From NCBI RefSeq assembly GCF_018991925.1, contig NW_024744357.1:4557512-4621511 (forward strand): 64,000 nt of DNA. The letters run 5' to 3'. Position numbers and translations under genes: made by a program. A model generated the notes under the pieces. The model was not told the DNA's origin and did no database searches. It saw only the letters and a program-made list of their open reading frames with translations. Below are positions 12,530 through 25,035 of the stretch, one piece after another (the stretch's first letter is position 1; each line of letters begins with the position of its first letter). Origin of the DNA: Homarus americanus. Lineage: Eukaryota > Arthropoda > Malacostraca > Decapoda > Nephropidae.

Positions 12530-13210
12530 TCAGTATCACACATTGCGCCACAACGATTGTCACCACCATCGCTATCTTATCACCACCACCATTATATCAT
12601 GACCACTACGCGCACATCACCAGTTCCACTAAACTCACAACATCGCCATCACCACTATCATATTATCATGATCACTATCACTAGCGTAACACATCACCAT
12701 CACCACCACTATTACATCATCACAAATTACCACCATCACCACAACTGGAACACCTCACCACCACCACTATAACATTATCAACATCACCAATCCTATCACA
12801 CATCACCACTACTGTAACACATCACCATTACTGTCACATATCACCACTACTGTCACACATCACACCACTATAAAATTATCAACATCATCACTACTGTCAC
12901 ACATCACACCACTATAACATTATCAACATCACCACTACTGTCACACATCACACCACTATAACATTATCAACATCACCACTACTGTCACACATCACACCAC
13001 TATAACATTATCAACATCACCACTACTGTCACACATCACCACTACTGTCACACATCACACCACTATAATATTATCAACATCACCACTACTGTCACACATC
13101 ACCACTACTGTCACACATCACACCACTATAACATTATCAACATCACCACTACCCCCACACATCACACCACTATAACATCACCACTACCCCCACATATCAC
13201 CACCACTGTC
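12530..13210 (+). repeat. 44-bp minisatellite
   Basis: The unit is CATCACCACTACTGTCACAC followed by ATCACACCACTATAACATTATCAA, with several near-perfect copies at about 12880-13150 and degenerate CAC/ATC-rich flanks. It has no coding potential of note. Confidence 0.88.
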
Positions 13211-13365
13211 GAATGTTCCAATCATCTTATATAATATACTCCAGAGTTGCCCTGTCAGCCGTTGCATTAGTATTCACGTCTGTTTATCTATCTCTCTCTA
13301 TATAAGTATATATAGATATTTATTTATCTATATATATACAGTATATATTCAACGTTAACATAATT

Positions 13366-13476
13366 ATGGGGAAGATAACTCGGTCTAAACAGTTACGATC
13401 CAGGGAAGTGCCTCCTCTCGGGGTCAGGAGGAGTAAGCGTCTAAGTTAACAGCGTTTTTTCAAGAATCGTCCTCAA
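13366..13476 (+). pseudogene. in-frame basic leader upstream of the double-protease ORF, cut by one stop
   Basis: From an ATG at 13366 the frame runs without interruption into the ORF at 13477 except for one TAA at 13447-13449. The leader is strongly basic, with RSKQLRSRE and VRRSKRLS before the stop. The intact frame after the stop (QRFFKNRPQVSAGG) also continues smoothly. The simplest reading is that the ancestral protein began here and a single nonsense change separated the leader. A spurious upstream frame is the alternative. Confidence 0.4.
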
Positions 13477-14310
13477 GTGTCTGCAGGTGGTACTCTGACC
13501 CTCTTCTTGGACCCGCCCCCACGGGAAACACGATGGCCAAACCTCAATAACATGCCACGTGTACATCTGAAAGACCTATGTACGGTTAATGGAATTATTA
13601 ATAATCGCCCATGTACCATGTTTGTGGATTCAGGAGCAAGTTCGTTTATTATGGAGTACTCAATGGCTGAAGAACTCGACATTTTATGGAGGGCAATTGA
13701 AATTGAAGATAAGAAATTGGAGACGTGGGCTCGGCCTTTAACAGTTACGCTTCGGTTCGTGAAAAACATACAGGTAAAATTTGAAAATGACATAACCTTA
13801 AACTGCAGGATCTGTATCACACCGAGAAATTTTAAGTTGCCTGACAACGCCTCCATAACGCTGGACAACAGCACCCTCCGTAATAATTATGTCATCCAAA
13901 CCTTCAACAGAAAATTCTCCACCTTATATTTCACCAATCCCAAGGTGCTCAAACGTCCCTCCAAGAAACAAAATGTTCTTTACACTCTCAAGGCTCACGC
14001 AACTGAATCCCTGGAAGAGCCCTCACTCAATATCCTCATCGACACTGGTGCACCCGATTTTTACATCAAGAAACGTTGTTTGGTAAATAAATTCGGGTTA
14101 CATATTCCTCCAACAAGAGTTCAGATAAAAATAGGCCCCGAGACGTTTATACACAGCGGGCGGCTGTATGAATGTTACCATTCAAACATAGATTTAGTTC
14201 TTGGCGTAAATACATTGGCCAAATACGGCTGCGCCTTGGACTACTTTGACAGAAAATTGTACTTTAAGATGGGCAATAAACATTTCGCTACAGACACTCG
14301 TTTAGTGTGA
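13477..14310 (+). CDS. tandem double retropepsin-like protein
   Basis: An intronless ORF of 277 codons. It carries two retroviral-type aspartic protease half-domains in one chain. The first has the active-site triad in FVDSGASS (Asp51), the second in LIDTGAP (Asp189). The second ends with the typical LVLGVNTLAKYGC segment (about 241-252) and FDRKLYF. The first ends with the analogous LDNSTLRNNY and FNRKFSTLYF, so the ORF is an internal duplication. Retropepsins normally act as homodimers with one Asp per chain; here one chain could supply both. No reverse transcriptase, integrase or LTR was seen nearby. It could be a retroelement remnant, an integrated viral gene or a domesticated host gene. 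The displayed start is the first Met after a stop; Met26 is an alternative. Confidence 0.7.
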   Translation: MSAGGTLTLFLDPPPRETRWPNLNNMPRVHLKDLCTVNGIINNRPCTMFVDSGASSFIMEYSMAEELDILWRAIEIEDKKLETWARPLTVTLRFVKNIQVKFENDITLNCRICITPRNFKLPDNASITLDNSTLRNNYVIQTFNRKFSTLYFTNPKVLKRPSKKQNVLYTLKAHATESLEEPSLNILIDTGAPDFYIKKRCLVNKFGLHIPPTRVQIKIGPETFIHSGRLYECYHSNIDLVLGVNTLAKYGCALDYFDRKLYFKMGNKHFATDTRLV

Positions 14311-15081
14311 TTCGAGTTTTCAACAGCGGTCATACACGATCCACTGGCAAGATGAAACCAGGGGCAAGTTTCTTTATGGCAATGGAAGAGTTTTCGTTCG
14401 AAATTTTTTCATAAGATGGCAGGTCTTTTATTTTTTCGACACTACTACCCTAGTCGCCCTTCGTACACCAAAAAATTAACACATCTACGGCATATTGTAA
14501 TGATTAATACTTTACTAATGAAAAATAATACTAAACTAAGTAATTTTTAGTTAGTTTCAATACCAAACCCAAATAAACTCAATTATTTAAATATATGCAT
14601 AAATATCACCACCTCTTTCATAATTGGTTCGATGGATTCAGTTTGTTTCACTATGATCGAACCTTAAAGAACCGTTTTCTTTTAGTGACGGGAGGTAATA
14701 CGTCTGTGGGATTATATATTTCCCACAAGGTCTTTCGGTAAAGAAAACGCTGAAATTTGCTATGGTAATTATATTTTTAAATAAATTGGGCCAAAAAGTG
14801 TAAAAAATATGGGTTAAAGTAGCTAAAAGGTCACGTGACTGCGAAAAGCTCTGTGATTGGTTGTGTGTATGTGTTGTTACCAGCAGAAATACAGGACTTA
14901 TGGCCATATACAATGTTGATATACACAGGCATACCTTATTTTTAGGTTAAAATAATTTACTGCAAGTATCATAGTGTGTATTTACTTGCTGGCTGCCAAA
15001 ATGATGCAAAAGACCGATGACTCCAACATGGAAGTTTTCATCGCTGTTCTCTATTTCATGTCTGGAAATTGTAAGTTTTCG
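14311..15081. other. no gene recognised
   Basis: AT-rich sequence downstream of the double-protease ORF. A 91-codon minus-strand frame (14638-14913) has no recognisable features. No RT or integrase motifs follow the protease. Confidence 0.45.
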
Positions 15082-16200
15082 TCACTGATGTCTAGGGACG
15101 ACCATGGCCAGGGGATGATCAGATGACAGATGTAATTTAACGAGCTTCATAGATGGATGGCGGAGCTCTTGATAATAATCTACAATCATAAAGACATCTA
15201 CTTTGGGTAAATTTCTTTCATCTGCCTTGATGAACCCTGGAAGTAGTTGTCCAACCTTCTCGGCTGATCGGCTCTGTAAATAACTATTATTAGGTAATTA
15301 ATTGTGCTTTATTGTGCAACACAGTGATGCTGTATTGAATATATAAATATTACTAAGCACATTAACTAATTCAATGGATATTAGCTGCCCCTACTACAAA
15401 TTTCATAGTATAACATTCCAAACAATATTGGTATTATCTTGGTTTTGGTCGTCTGGGGAACCTTACGATAAGACACATTATCACTACGGGATTTCTGTTG
15501 CAAAACATTTTTCGATTGCATAAGGAAATACAGGTCATATGTTAGGTTAGGTTATGATGAGTTATATTATAAGTTATAAAGTTTGCTTAACATACACCAG
15601 TAAGGGTTGGGGGTAGTAACTGAAAACTAGTGAAGTGAAGATCAAAATCGTTCATAACACATCGCAAACCATCAGAAAAAATCATAGCCTGTATGTCTAA
15701 GTACAGGGATGATCAAAACTTAAAATTTACCCAATATTGCCTATCTCGAATCTAAACATTCAAATACTTATGGTAGTTAAAGTAAAATTTTACCCATTAA
15801 TTAATATAAATGATGATATATCCCAATGCATTCTCAAAACAAAGTCCAGACCATGTCATTACTTCTAAATTGACTTGTATCTCTATCTAGTACTGATATA
15901 CTCTGTAAATGCACTGGGAAAAAAAGAGAAAACTCTACCAGGTAAGAATACATGACAGATGAACTGGTGTGAACATAGGAGTTTCTTATGACCATAAGCT
16001 GTTCTTCCCGGCACATTTCTTCATTTACGAAATATCCATGACTTAGACCATAAAAAAAATACCCTTAGAACTTACCTGAACGTGGTATTTGGGGTCTGAA
16101 GAGGCCATCCTTTGCACTACTCCGACTGCAGCTGTGAGTTTGTTGGAGAACGTCGTCTGCAGGGAAACTGGTGACGTCACTGCAAATGGCGGCCCTGTTT
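15082..16200 (-). CDS. unrecognised protein, last two exons visible
   Basis: Two minus-strand blocks join cleanly. Exon A (16200-16076) follows an acceptor TTTATTTCTCTAG and ends CAG before the donor GTAAGT. Exon B (15273-15082) follows TTTACAG and ends in TGA. The junction is phase 0. The joined product has about 104 residues, with segments LQTTFSNKLTAAVGVVQRM, KVGQLLPGFIKADERNLPKV and VFMIVDYYQELRHPSMKLV. It reads like globular coding sequence rather than low complexity. I do not recognise the family. Exon A opens in phase 2, so upstream exons should exist, but I could not find them. A start at the Met in QRMASSDPKYHVQ would make a 75-residue protein. It may also be a fragment of a transposon gene. 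Confidence 0.45.
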
Positions 16201-17865
16201 CTAGAGAAATAAACTTATCTCGACTATTATAGCAGGACTTTAAACTTTTATTACAAATTATATATACCGTAGCACTCTACGGACGTGGCAGAGTGTATTT
16301 ACCCAGAGCCGTCAACTCGTCCATTGCCTGTCTACCCAGCAGTAACTGGGAGCCTGGATATTAATCGATTTGCTGATCGTACTCCGGGGTAGTGTTTAGC
16401 CAGTGCAGTTGGCGAGTTGTCCGGTCTTATCGGACTATTCTTTGACACTGGGTCATGCAACTCGTTAACTTAGGGTGTGGTTTTTGTGTTGGCGACAGCT
16501 TCTACACCTTAAACAAATTCACACCTTGGTGGCCCTAGGGCGGGCCATCCTTGTTATACGAGGGGCAACCATTATATCATGTACAGTACTATACAAGGGA
16601 TCCACGAGGTGTTGTCATGGTTTTCAGTATGACTTGTTCAAACAGCTGTATCTGGCACATTCACCGGGCGTAGTAGTTAGGTGGTATATTAACGAACTCC
16701 TGAGCCAAATTAGGCTCTACTTAACCTTTTTAGCATCCCCTCATATTTTTACTGGTGTAACAAAAGCAAGAGCTATATCCCAATCCCATGTTTGAAAGAC
16801 AAAGATGATGCGAGCAGGAAACAAATGACAGCCGGTCTGAGATGGTACAGCAACACGAGCTTATTTCCTTATTTAAAAGCTGTTTTGATTTTAGACCAAT
16901 ATGAAAGGCGTTTGTTACCCTAAACGAATTATTAGTTGATTAAAGTTAGCTATTTAACCAAGCTGTATTTTATTCATCCTTAATGAACTACAGTTGGATG
17001 GAGACCTCCGCTTCATATTCCATTCATGGGTGCTAAATAATGCTATACCTTCAGAGCATAAAAGAAAAATTAATTTCATTATAGTTAGTAGGGAAAAAGG
17101 TACCAAGAAATTTTTATTTAAACATACAGTTCATCTAAAGCTCAATTTTGTTTTGTGAATGTTTCCCACCTTTCGTCTTTGTCCATTGAAGCGGTGACTG
17201 AGGAAAATATTTGCTTACATATTAATTAAGGACATTGCATAAACTAATAAAGCTGAGGTTCTCAATTGGCTTAGCCATGTCAATATTGTTATTATTGTTC
17301 ATTCTGTATCTGTATTTTTATGGCTCAATAAACTGGTTCAATATTAATATCAATATCAATGGTGATTATTAATATTATTTCAAATCATATTTTTATTCAA
17401 TATTCATTTCAGCTTAACAATTAATGTATGCCTTTTAATTTTTATATCCGATTTTAACTCCGCAAATTATTCCTGAACGTCTGTGAGCGATATTCTCGTA
17501 TGTCATATTATTTTCTTTCAAAATATACTCAAATTTTAACTACATGACTTTTTCTTACAATTTTATTATGAAAAACTTCTTTAGCATTCATCAATTTTTT
17601 TGTTACTATTTCACAAACCCTCATCAGAGCTTAGTCCTCCACTTAATATAACTTTCCCATGGGTTAAGGTTCCTCTACAGTGCTGTAACGTCTACAGTTC
17701 TACGTGTGTCAAATCAACCGGTTCATATATCGAGCTAAACCCAATTCATAGTATGTTATTATTTACGTCTTAGGGTCTTGTTCAGTCTTAGTCTTACATG
17801 TGTGGCAAATAGGTTATCTAAGAGCTCCCTAACTAAAGTGAAACGCTGATCATGATAACTGTACA
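16201..17865. other. no gene recognised
   Basis: Unique AT-rich sequence. A 106-codon plus-strand frame at 16475-16795 has no domain signature. The missing 5' exons of the minus-strand unit may lie here, but none could be supported. Confidence 0.4.
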
Positions 17866-18210
17866 TAAGAACATAAGAAAATAAGGAGTCTGCAATAAGC
17901 CGGTTGGCCTGTGCATGGCAGCTCCTGTCGAGAGTTACTACCACTCTCTATCATCCATGAATCTATCTAGCCTCCTTTTGAAACTTTCCAGAGTTCCAGC
18001 ACTTACTACAAAGTTGCTAAGCTTGTTCCGCTCGTACACCACCCTATTTGTGAACCAGTTCCTTCCTATCTCCCTCCTAAACCTAAACTTATCCAACTAA
18101 AATCCGTTGCTCCGAGTCCTATCCTGTTCGGATATTATAAGAACTTTATCTATATCCCCTTTATTGATTCCTTTCACCCACTTAAATACTTCTATCATAT
18201 TTCCCCGAGG
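17866..18210 (-). mobile_element. CR1-like LINE 3' end, 5'-truncated
   Basis: Read on the minus strand, the segment encodes MIEVFKWVKG, DIDKVLIISEQDRTRSNGF, then a stop, then FRFRREIGRNWFTNRVV and LESFKRRLDRFMDDREW followed by a stop. This is the C-terminus of a LINE family very common in decapods. A short 3' UTR with GGCCAACCGGC and the tail TTCTTATGTTCTTATG follow. Octamer-type tails are typical of CR1 elements. A TAG inside the frame and the missing RT core show it is dead. A second copy with the same tail is at 40066-40345. Confidence 0.75.
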
Positions 18211-18601
18211 CAAACTTATCTATGCATTCATTTATTTATGTACCTATGGTATACTGAACCTTTCATATACACGGATGTTGTTTTGGTGTTACTATGGAAA
18301 AAAACCTCTGTAATAACTCACACAGGTGGTTAATTAGCGTCAACATTACTTTTCATTCTCTGGTCATTTGATTATTCTCTGAAATATAAATAAGTTTTAA
18401 ATATATTTAAAAAAAAAAGAAATAGCTGTTAACTAGAGGTATTAATAAGTAACAAATTCCAAATAAGAGCGTTGCCAATATGGATACCCTACGGTTCGTG
18501 GTATTGAATAAGACTGATGCCTTATGCCTCTAGCTGTCGGGTTTCACTTTTCCGCTGGATACCTTAACAACATAGTCACTTAACATCTTTATTTCATCTA
18601 A

Positions 18602-18670
18602 GTCACGAGGAAACACTTGTTTACATGACATACTAGCAAGAAGGACATAACTGACTGTAGTAGTCCAGTT
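18602..18670 (+). repeat. dispersed repeat, copy 1 of 2
   Basis: About 70 bp containing GGAAACACTTGTTTACATGA and CTAGCAAGAAGGACATAACT. It matches 24508-24577 closely. It is otherwise unclassified. Confidence 0.7.
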
Positions 18671-18714
18671 GTCAGATACTCGAATACAAATTATGACTTG
18701 TGTTGTTCACGTAT

Positions 18715-18866
18715 ACCTGTTTGTGTGTGTGTGTGTGTGTTAAGCTTCGCCAGGCAGGTAGAGTCATCGCCGCTCCCCCACCTGAGAGAATGTCAACACT
18801 CCACTATTGGCCACGACAACAACAAGACCTCACTCTTGTTCTTCTTTGTTGACTCCAGAGCGAGGA

Positions 18867-18906
<40 letters not shown>

Positions 18907-18949
18907 ATAAGTATACCTTCCTGCTGTTGGTGCTGGGGGTTGAAGGGAC

Positions 18950-18987
<38 letters not shown>

Positions 18988-19255
18988 ACTTGTGACACAG
19001 GAACGAGAATCGATTAACTTTTATTTCTATCGATGGAATCACCACAGCCTATTGCTGGTAGTGAAGATAGAGAGAGAAAAGAGAATAGCGATATACATGG
19101 TGATATAGATTTTTGGAGGCGAAACACAAGAGATAACCACTGAGAAGAGATTATGTAGACTCCCCTTATACTATACATAGCAGCTGTCGCCAATATGGTA
19201 CACGGAGGGTGGCCAGGTAGGTGAGAGGACTTTGATGATGATGATGAGGTGAGGG

Positions 19256-19304
<49 letters not shown>
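18715..19304. repeat. cluster of (TG)n, (GA)n and (CA)n microsatellites
   Basis: TG runs lie at about 18720-18740 and 18868-18904, a GA run at about 18953-18984 and a CA run at about 19258-19304. Cys/Val, Ser/Leu and His/Thr-rich frames in this block are artefacts of these repeats. Confidence 0.93.
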
Positions 19305-19305
<1 letters not shown>

Positions 19306-22300
19306 GGGAGGAAGGTGTTTGTGTGTGAGCAATGGGTGGTCTTAGGTGATGTCAAAGGCAATAGGAACGACATGAGAAGACACCACAGTTTTGTTCCCTG
19401 ATGAGTAAATCCTTAAGTTTCCCCTGAAGAGCGGCTAGTTTATTGTACACCCTAATATTCATCCTGTGATCATAGTAGTAGAGGTCATATACAGGCAATT
19501 AATATCCTTACGTAGTGGTTGATTCATCTACTTGACTTAAAATGTAGAGCGTCTTTCGATAATAGTTATCTTCGTGTTACTGTACTGTATATAGAGTTTG
19601 TACAGATCTGTCCATAAAAGGTACTGTTCTTATCCGACGGTGTTGTTGTATGCGGCCAAATATCTGTCCATATACTGTACATACTGCGTCTCTGTCAGTC
19701 AGTACAATGGCAGATTAGCAGGTGCATAACAGGTGAGATATACAGGTGAGAGACGCATCGAGGTATATGAATGAAGTAACATAAATAATTACTGGTTGTA
19801 TTGTTCACTTCAACCATTGATGGTCCTAACTTGACTGTTGATCTACTCTCAATAGATGTTAAGACCGACATTGTTACAGGTGATGTTTGGTTTCTCTTGT
19901 GTAACCCTGAGATAATGAAAAAGTCTTCCTGTTAATGAAATAATCACTTACTCCCCTAAATAACATGTCTTCCTTGGTCCATTTATCTAATTTGTACAGT
20001 ATGAGCTGTTGTTCACAATATCAAATGTTGCATTAAAGATATTTCTCAGTTAGAAACATTGGGATTTAATTGTTACATCTTTTTACCAAGTCTGAACCCT
20101 GTAGGTGTTCTCTGACTCTCTAATAGTCTAACACCCTAAGGGATATTACACAAGCAGGGTAGTCCGTAATAACAGTAGGCTAGTCATCAGGTTATCCCGG
20201 CATTGGTTCTGGCAGATAATACTTTTAGTCCATGATGTGATATGACTCATAGGGTATAATGCCAATAATGGATTACCAGGGACATTCCATAATTGTCTAC
20301 AATGTCCTCACTCGTGGTGCTGGATTTATGAACCTATGGACCTGGTGAGGGCAGCGTGCACCTCCCACTCATCCCACTCCGTATATGAAACATCCCACTC
20401 ATTATTTTGTGTATATTTACTCCCATTTTGTTTACATTATTTTTCTCTATAAAATTCCTCTCCAAAAGCTCCTGATGTCAGGTTGGTTACGTGGTATAGT
20501 TAGACATATGAATTCAAATGATACTCATATATTCAACGCTTATGGCAGCAGCGAGTCTGAAGGTGAAACATGTTCATTGTTTTTATAATGTACCTATAAT
20601 TGCTTTATGTCTGTTCACGTTTTTCTCAAGGGAATATGTCGATTCAGGCCATTTAAATATTTTTCCCATGTATTTTGTCGGAGTTTATTTACGTTCCAAC
20701 ACTGCAACATCACGAGAACTTTGAAACAGTTTTAGCAGCAGAGTTGTCTGTGACTTTCATACCTGGTTAAAGACTTAGGGTGTCTCAGTTTAAGGGTCAT
20801 TATAGTATACTGATGTGGTTTAGTTCCAGTATGCTGACTACTTCTCCTCCTCCTCAACAAGGTGAATGTTGAGCCTAATGTAGTAATACTTGAGGTAATG
20901 TTGTTGCTGTGGGCAGTTGATAATGGCTTTGTCCACCAATAGTTCTAGCGACTTATTTTAGCGGGTTTGTGTGTTTGTGTGTGCGTGCGTGCATGATTTT
21001 GTGTGTGCGTGCGTGCAAGATTTTGTATGTGTGTTTGTTTGTGTGTGTGTGTGTGAGTTTATAAGATCATTAGAAGAACAGATCCAACTTTGTTAGGAGT
21101 TCCCAGTAACTAGATTAGTTAATTACCAAGTCAGTGGAACTTACCGAGAGATCAATAGGTTACCTGCGTCTGACAGCTACAGGTAACTCACGCGGTGTTC
21201 CCAAAGGCTGTTTGTTGATCATCTTGTTCACTTTAATAGTTTCATAATCAGTGTGAAAGTCAGTATACAGCACATCAGACACATACTGAAATACTCATTA
21301 AATAGGTAATTAAATTTCCAAATGGCTGTGTACTACCATAAGCTTCCATAAGGAGCAGTTCTGTTGCCTCACGTTCTTCTTCCCCAGCAACTCAGTCGGT
21401 GGAAGGCAGTGTGGGAGTCAAGAACAGAGCAGAACACAAGCATCGTATTAACCTCTAATGGATGAGCTAGCTTCGTTCTCACGGGCACAGCAGACAGACA
21501 CCCCTCAGACCTGATACAATACAAGGAGCACCTGTGTATAATGGTGCAGCAACAACTAAACAAAACACTCAGTTGTGTTTCGGAAAAATCTCTGCCACTA
21601 AATAAAAGATGACTATAAGACATTACCAAGATCATTACTATTAAACATCGAGCAAGAAGTGACTCAGACAGGAGGGTGGATGGTCAGCTCCCTAGTTGTG
21701 TGCATGCCAGTCTGTCACCCTCAATTATCTCCCCCCCTCCCTTCCTCTCAACGTACTGGTTCCCTCATTTTTGTTTTTGCCCCTTCACCCCCGCCCTTTG
21801 GTTAAAATTTTTGTGATGCCATACAGCAGCAGGGTCTACCACAAGACAACACATTATGCTTCCAATATCTTCCCAGGCGGTAGTACCTTCCTGGCTGATA
21901 GCTGCCTACTACTGTACCTAATAAATCACATATATGAGGATACATGACTTTTCCAACCCAATTTAACACACTGGCTACCTAGCCTCCAGTCTGTCCGGTA
22001 AAGTAGTCACTTGCAATTCTACTAACTGGTACAGACCGTCAATCTTGGTGAATAAGATAAGTTTTGGCGCGTCAGTTGGGGAGCTGGGAGCACATTTGGT
22101 GGTGTACGAGAGTAATGCCGATTAATTTCCAGCCTGTCATCCGGACAGACTGCCCATCATCGAGCTAGTAACGTCAAGGAGAAATCTCTCTCGATGTATA
22201 AACGTCACGAGCAAAAGTGGAAATATTCCTTTACAATAACTGTTTGAACTCGAAGGAAAACAATCGTGTAGCATAAAGGCCACTGATGTAACCTAAGAGC

Positions 22301-23218
22301 ATGGGATAAAGTGGCGCTGTTTTATAAGTATCTTAGTAACTTTATCTTAACGAGACGAAAAAAACTCAGGAAAACAATAAATCTCACGACAACTCTGAGA
22401 CAAAGACTAAAGGCTCAAACTGTTGATACCTTAAAGTGGGTAACATAGGCCTGATGGTCCATGAAGGGCGGCGCACTAAGTCTCAGTACACAAAGAGGCA
22501 GTATTGTACACTCCCTCTACAGATGGTCAACTACAGGGTCCACCGAATGGGAATCAGTGGTTCCTATAACATAAGGCAAACGCTGTATTGAGCAGATCCT
22601 ATATACTGATTCACTGAAAGTAAAAACATTGCTACATATTCACGTTATGTGTATCTTTAGTCGTAGTTTTATAAGTTATGCAAAATTTCTATTGGATTAT
22701 ATAGACTACTCATTATTACTAAACAATTCCTTGCTGATTTGTGAGTCTTGAGAAGGTCATCTGATACACCGTAAATCTTTCCAGTATATATATCCTTTAT
22801 CTTCCTCATCTAGGTAATTTAGTCCTTACGTTCAACCAGGAAGAAACCGAAAATACTGTGAGTAAACTCTAAATATCCAACTCGTAAAAGTGCAGAAGTC
22901 AATGTCCCTTTGAAGTGAGCTCGATCGGCTTTTGTTCTGTAACCGAGGTTCCCCTGGTGGCGACTCTTGTTAAACGTGTATTGATGTTGCACCCCTTATA
23001 ACACACACACACACATCTTCCTTATAACCCTTGAGAATACTATCACATCCATTGTCTACTTATATGATTACTCAATGTTTATTCTCCTTATTAAACTAAA
23101 CTATATTGTTAATCACGTGACCCATTCCCTAGTTACACCATTACATTGTTTTCATCTCTGTTTGTTATATATTTCCAGCCAAGTTCTTTCAATAAGCATT
23201 TCATAATGGGCGTCACTG

Positions 23219-23220
<2 letters not shown>
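19305..23220. other. no gene recognised
   Basis: Nearly 4 kb of mostly unique AT-rich sequence. Open frames are all under 90 codons and lack splice context or known motifs. A GTGTGTGCGTGCGTGC-type run lies near 20965-21060. Confidence 0.4.

Positions 23221-23264
<44 letters not shown>
23221..23264. repeat. (CA)n microsatellite
   Basis: An uninterrupted CA dinucleotide run of about 22 units. Confidence 0.95.
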
Positions 23265-23271
<7 letters not shown>

Positions 23272-23514
23272 CAAAGCCGTGAATGTCACAATAACACAGC
23301 TCCTACCTGAGGCAGGTAGCAGCATATGCTAATATTGTTGAGGCAGCGGCAGAATATTACCAGCATAATGCATCATGACGATATTAACCCGAGTATTAAG
23401 CAGGAGCGGTTGTCTATGAGGCCTGGTATTGTGTACTGAATTATCTAGGTATTAAAGCCATACTAATTTATGGATGGTTATGGCTGCAAATTGAAGGCGA
23501 GTTCGATAATGTTT

Positions 23515-24470
23515 TCACTCACTCACTCATAAAGTACAGTACCCTCCCTCCTCACTCACTCACTCATTCACTCACTCAAAGTACAGTACCCTCCCTCCTC
23601 ACTCACTCACTCACTCAAAGTACAGTACCCTCCCTCCTCACTCACTCACTCACTCACTCACTCAAAGTACAGTACCCTCCTTCCTCACTCACTCACTCAA
23701 AGTACAGTACCCTCCCTCCTCACTCACTCCACTCACCACCAAAGTACAGCAATTCTCCTCACTCACCCACTCAATTAAAGTACAGTGCACCTTCCTCCCT
23801 CACCACACCACCACCAAAGCACAGCACCTCCCCACTCACCTCACTCACCAAAGCACAGCACCTCCTCACCACCACCACCACAAGCACAGCACCCTCCCCA
23901 CCACCACCACCAAAGCACAGCACCTCCCTCCCACCACCACCACCAGCAGCACCCTCCTTCCCCACCACCACCACCAAAGTACAGCACCCTCCCTCCCCAC
24001 TCACCCACCACCATAAAGCACAGCACCTCCTCACCCACCACCACCAACCCGCACAGCACCCTCCTCCTCACTCACCACCCACCAAAGCACAGCAATCTCA
24101 CCCCTCACCACCATAAAGTACAGTACCCTCCTCCCTCACCCACCACTCCACCAAAGCACAGCACTCCCCCACCACCACCACACCAAAGCACAGCACCCTC
24201 CTTCCCCACCCACCCACCACCAAAGCACAGCACCTCCTCCCCACCACCACCCACCACTCACCCCACCAAAGCACAGCACCCTCCCTCCTCACCACCACCA
24301 CCACCACCACCACCAAAGTACAGCACCTCCTCCTCACTCACTCCACTCACCACCACCACCAAAGCACAGTGCCTCCCTCCTCACTCACTCCACCAAAGCC
24401 ACAGTACTCCTCCTCCCTCACTCACTCCACCAAAGCAGCACCTCCCTCCTCACTCACTCACTCACTAATG
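23515..24470 (+). repeat. CTCA/CCAC minisatellite with AAAGTACAGTACCCTCC core
   Basis: The core AAAGTACAGTACCCTCCCTC is separated by (CTCA)n at the left and by (CCA)n towards the right, where the core changes to AAAGCACAGCACC. Pro/His/Ser-rich plus-strand and Gly/Val-rich minus-strand frames are by-products. Confidence 0.92.
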
Positions 24471-24507
24471 GCAAACATTAATAAGGGAATTCATTAAGTC
24501 CAGCTCA

Positions 24508-24577
24508 ACAACACGAGGGAACACTTGTTTACATGACATAGTAGCAAGAAGGACAGAACGGACTGTGGTAGTCCAGG
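24508..24577 (+). repeat. dispersed repeat, copy 2 of 2
   Basis: About 70 bp matching 18602-18670 (GGGAACACTTGTTTACATGA, GTAGCAAGAAGGACAGAAC). It abuts the 20-bp minisatellite on its right. Confidence 0.7.
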
Positions 24578-24589
24578 AAAATCATGAGT

Positions 24590-24838
24590 CCAACCGTCCA
24601 AACCACGAGTCCAGCCACCAAAACACGGGTCCAGCCACCAAAACACGGGTCCAGCCACCAAAACACGGGTCCAGCCACCAAAACACGGGTCCAGCCACCA
24701 AAACACGGGTCCAGCCACCAAAACAGTCCAGTACCAAAACACGGGTCCAGCCACCAAAACACGGGTCCAGCCACCAAAACACGGGTCCAGCCACCAAAAC
24801 ACGGGTCCAGCCACCAAAACACGGGTCCTGCCACCAAA
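24590..24838 (+). repeat. 20-bp minisatellite, about 11 copies
   Basis: The unit CCACCAAAACACGGGTCCAG is almost perfect, with one shortened unit at about 24721-24740. Because 20 is not a multiple of 3, each frame cycles through the same 20-residue repeat. There are no spacers, so it is not a CRISPR-type array. Confidence 0.95.
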
Positions 24839-25035
24839 ATAATGAAGGCAGGTTGTGTTGAGGAGTCGTGACACAAGTTACAAGGGGATACTGCTGGCAG
24901 GAGGTTGAGAACAAAAACACAACGTGACGTGAGGTAAAGCTGCCAGTGTGTGTGTGAGCAAGTCCTTCTCTCTCCTCGACCATGAGATGTATAGGGAACA
25001 CCTGACTCGCTACCTGGTGATAATAATAGACTCAC

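Noticed and set aside
11447..12772. A 441-codon Ser/Pro/His protein and similar long frames on both strands
   Set aside because: All are produced by the stop-free 33-bp repeat and its flanks.
24590..24838. CRISPR-like regular array
   Set aside because: Units are directly adjacent with no unique spacers, and the context is eukaryotic.
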